Shown here piece after piece: positions 61,937 to 64,000 of a stretch of DNA of 64,000 nt. Every line of letters starts with the position of its first letter. Position 1 is the first letter of the stretch. Both the position numbers and the translations under genes were made by a program. This DNA is from Sipunculus nudus (taxonomy: Eukaryota > Annelida > Sipuncula > Golfingiida > Sipunculidae), in assembly GCA_026874595.1 (NCBI GenBank), contig CM049307.1:47653678-47717677 (forward strand). The letters are read 5' to 3'. Under the pieces are notes generated by a model. It was not told the DNA's origin and made no database searches. It saw only the letters and a list, made by a program, of their open reading frames with translations.

Positions 61937-62419
61937 AGCTGCCCATTCACCTTTTTGAAAAAGGATTTATGTGATTTCTGGCATCCTCTGTGTATACATA
62001 TTATTGATTTAAGGGTAATTCTGTTTATGAAAAGTTCTAATAATTATAACACCTCCTTTAAGGATTTATTAACTTGTTTATCAACAACCTGTTTGTAAAC
62101 AGCAATGTTGACAAATGGGGAAAAATGTGAAACCTAGGGTGGTATGTTGCCTATATATGCGGAGGTAGAAATTAAAGGTCACTTGTTGCAAAATGCCATT
62201 TGCAAAGCTCTGGCTTATCTGACATGCCTGCCACTGATGCCCTTGTTGAATTTGTTTTGATTATTTTGATGGACCCCCACACATTATAAACATGCATGTT
62301 GATATCAACAACACAAGTAGCCTTTGTGTGGTGATATCAACATTTTTTGGCCTATTTTATAAAAGCACCAAATGGAATTGCCTTAAGTTTATAAAGGTGA
62401 GAAAGGTGATACAGCCCCT
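61937..62419. mobile_element. MITE flanked by TTAA
   Basis: TTAA at 61933-61936 and 62420-62423 flank ends AGCTGCCCATTCACCTTT and AAAGGTGATACAGCCCCT, imperfect inverted repeats of about 20 bp. No ORF. TTAA duplication is the habit of piggyBac-type and some other elements. Confidence 0.5.
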
Positions 62420-63240
62420 TTAACTTGAAGTTTAACAGTTTAAGTGATAGCATTGATAATCATGTGAGAATACAGGTATCTCATATGAGATTATAGTACA
62501 GCCTTACAGGCATATTATTTTGAATCACTCAAAGTTTAAAGTTTTAGGACTTTTACTTTATGTACCTGTAACTCACAATCATGGCCTAACCTCTTTACTT
62601 TTGGAAAAAGTCATCTGTTATCTTTTAAGAAATTCATCTTGGGGGGAAATTTCAGATGTTGGTTGGCATATAGTTAATTTTTTCATTATTAAATATTTAA
62701 GTTTGCTGCTTAAAGTAACCCTGCTTGCAATTAATCAGGCAAGTTATTTAATGTAAATGTACCATAATAAGCTAAAAGAAAACCTGTTTTGCTTGTTTTG
62801 TCATTTATGGTAAAAAGACAAAGTTAAATGGCCAAGTATCATTTGGCTGGTTATGATTTAATATGCCCTTTACTCATGCTTTGAAAACTGCATCTAGCAT
62901 GAGGCAGTGAGGTTTGGTATTCAGTGCCACCTTTCTGCAGATCAGAACTAATGTTTTACATTAACAACATTGACCAAAGGATCTGGGTTAAACTATGGAG
63001 TTTATGGACATATGATGGCCCAGTATGTTAATTCTAGTCACAAACAATTTCCCCTTGGCTAAAAATATATACTGTTTCTTTCTGCAGATAAAATATTGAC
63101 ACAGCTTTTGGGCAAATTTCAGAGAAATCTTCTTTTTCTGTAACTGCTATTTAATATTGATAGTAACATATAACAGGTAGGAATTTACAAACATTTATCA
63201 TTTGTAACTTTCCTATATAGATTTTCTCTCTTCTTCTGCA

Positions 63241-63586
63241 GAAATTAAACTAGAGTCAGTGTGAAGTTGGATACAGCATTTGAATGAATCTCATGGTTTC
63301 AGCCATCATGCAGAAAACGTCTCACAACTGGAAGGAATAAATTGTTATAATGATACATGCAATGACTAATGCTCAAGTTCATTTGACTTGGACCTGAAAA
63401 AAAAAACTGGTTTATAAAGAAGGAAAATGCCATCTCCTGTTACAAAGGACTTCAAATTTACTTTTGGGTCAGCAGGCCTCCGAAGTACCTTGACAGCACC
63501 TATCACTATCCCACTGAAACAGAGTGTGTCAGAATATGCAGCCAGACTCACACATAATCATAACATACCATGTTATGCAGAGGAAG
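63241..63586 (+). CDS. Candidate early coding exon of an unidentified gene
   Basis: A strong acceptor (pyrimidine run then TTCTGCAG) ends at 63240. An ATG at 63427 begins MPSPVTKDFKFTFGSAGLRS and stays open through SVSEYAARLTHNHNIPCYAEE to a possible donor GAAG|GTATTA at 63586/63587. The segment has ordinary protein-like composition, unlike the simple-sequence ORFs elsewhere. It has no transmembrane segment and no motif I recognise; a mitochondrial targeting role for the first 30 residues is possible but unproven. An upstream 15-codon ORF starts at 63294. If real, the gene continues beyond the window and diverges from the receptor gene. It could still be chance. Confidence 0.35.
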
Positions 63587-63726
63587 GTATTATTGATTTA
63601 AATTCATATATATCCATATGTAGAGAACCTAAATACTTGCCCCAGTTTGTAAAATATATTTTTAAAAATTGAACCAAAGATTTAAAAAACTTTATTTTTA
63701 AAGCTGATTTTTATAACTCAAGGTCA

Positions 63727-63820
63727 GGGTTGGCCAAAAGCCGGCTTTTACTCATATTGTCGGGGCCGGTGGCTTTAGCCGGCTATTACTGGCTTTTACT
63801 GGTCAATACTGGTTAATGTA
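63727..63820 (+). repeat. CAGGGTTGGCC-type repeat end
   Basis: Begins CAGGGTTGGCCAAAAGCCGG and continues with repeated 'ctggcttttactgg' and 'gccggctttta' words. This style of terminus occurs in hAT-like non-autonomous elements. The other end is not identified, and 63.8-64.0 kb shows a further 'ggtcatctgacaaa' direct repeat. Confidence 0.4.
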
Positions 63821-64000
63821 CTGGTCATCTGACAAATCATTCAAACAATATTTTTTATTACTCAGGCTTAAGCAGTTGAAGTTTTATAGTGGTCATCTGA
63901 CAAACCATTCATAATGTACACTTTTGAAATGGGCTTTAACATAGTGGCTGTAATATAAGTTAACCGACACAAAGCGTAACTCTCGACTGACTAGTGCAGT

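Overview
The window is animal nuclear DNA, AT-rich, intron-bearing and dominated by decayed repeats. No bacterial, organellar or viral gene is recognisable. The repeats point to a lophotrochozoan, most likely a marine mollusc and possibly a bivalve. They include units of about 150 bp in tandem followed by an ACGG microsatellite, which is the layout of the bivalve 'pearl' non-autonomous Helitron-like elements. There are also many small inverted-repeat elements. The organism is an inference from repeat style and gene structure; no lineage-specific protein was seen.

One gene is clear. A nuclear receptor lies on the minus strand from the start codon at 61474 to the stop at 50140. I could join eight coding exons with every splice site of GT-AG type and every phase matching, giving a protein of 1104 residues: an acidic N-terminal region, a two-finger DNA-binding domain (about 347-420), a very long Ser/Thr/Gln-rich hinge (about 421-904) and a ligand-binding domain (about 905-1104) ending in an AF-2 helix. 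The ligand-binding domain and the box after the second finger resemble the Rev-erb/E75/E78 part of subfamily NR1. The DNA-binding domain is divergent, with two or three extra residues between the fingers. I do not assign an orthologue. On the plus strand, a plausible early coding exon of an unidentified gene is at 63241-63586, so the GC-richer stretch near 61.5 kb may serve two diverging genes.

Region by region: 1-3.4 kb is unannotated AT-rich DNA. 3.4-10.2 kb is a nest of repeats, including two Harbinger-like MITEs, pearl-like tandem cores and units with a GGTGGCGCCACC palindrome. 10.2-20.5 kb is mostly blank with one Tc1-like MITE, a 77-bp triplicate and a second copy of the palindrome-bearing repeat. 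20.5-22.4 kb is a CpG-richer block containing a 1.4-kb element with perfect 28-bp inverted repeats. 22.4-28.5 kb holds hAT-like elements, MITEs and a 57-bp minisatellite. 28.55-31.12 kb and 41.28-43.37 kb are two copies of one long non-coding repeat. 34.5-34.8 kb may be a promoter or first exon. 43.6-48.9 kb is largely unique and might be 3' UTR or downstream DNA of the receptor gene. 48.95-50.1 kb is a degenerate repeat of about 117 bp next to the receptor stop codon.

The most unusual observation is inside the receptor gene. Intron 2 begins with about 13 tandem copies of a 54-bp unit that duplicates the splice donor itself (TGCAAG followed by GTAGGT). Because 54 bp is 18 codons, each copy offers an in-frame alternative donor in the middle of the DNA-binding domain.
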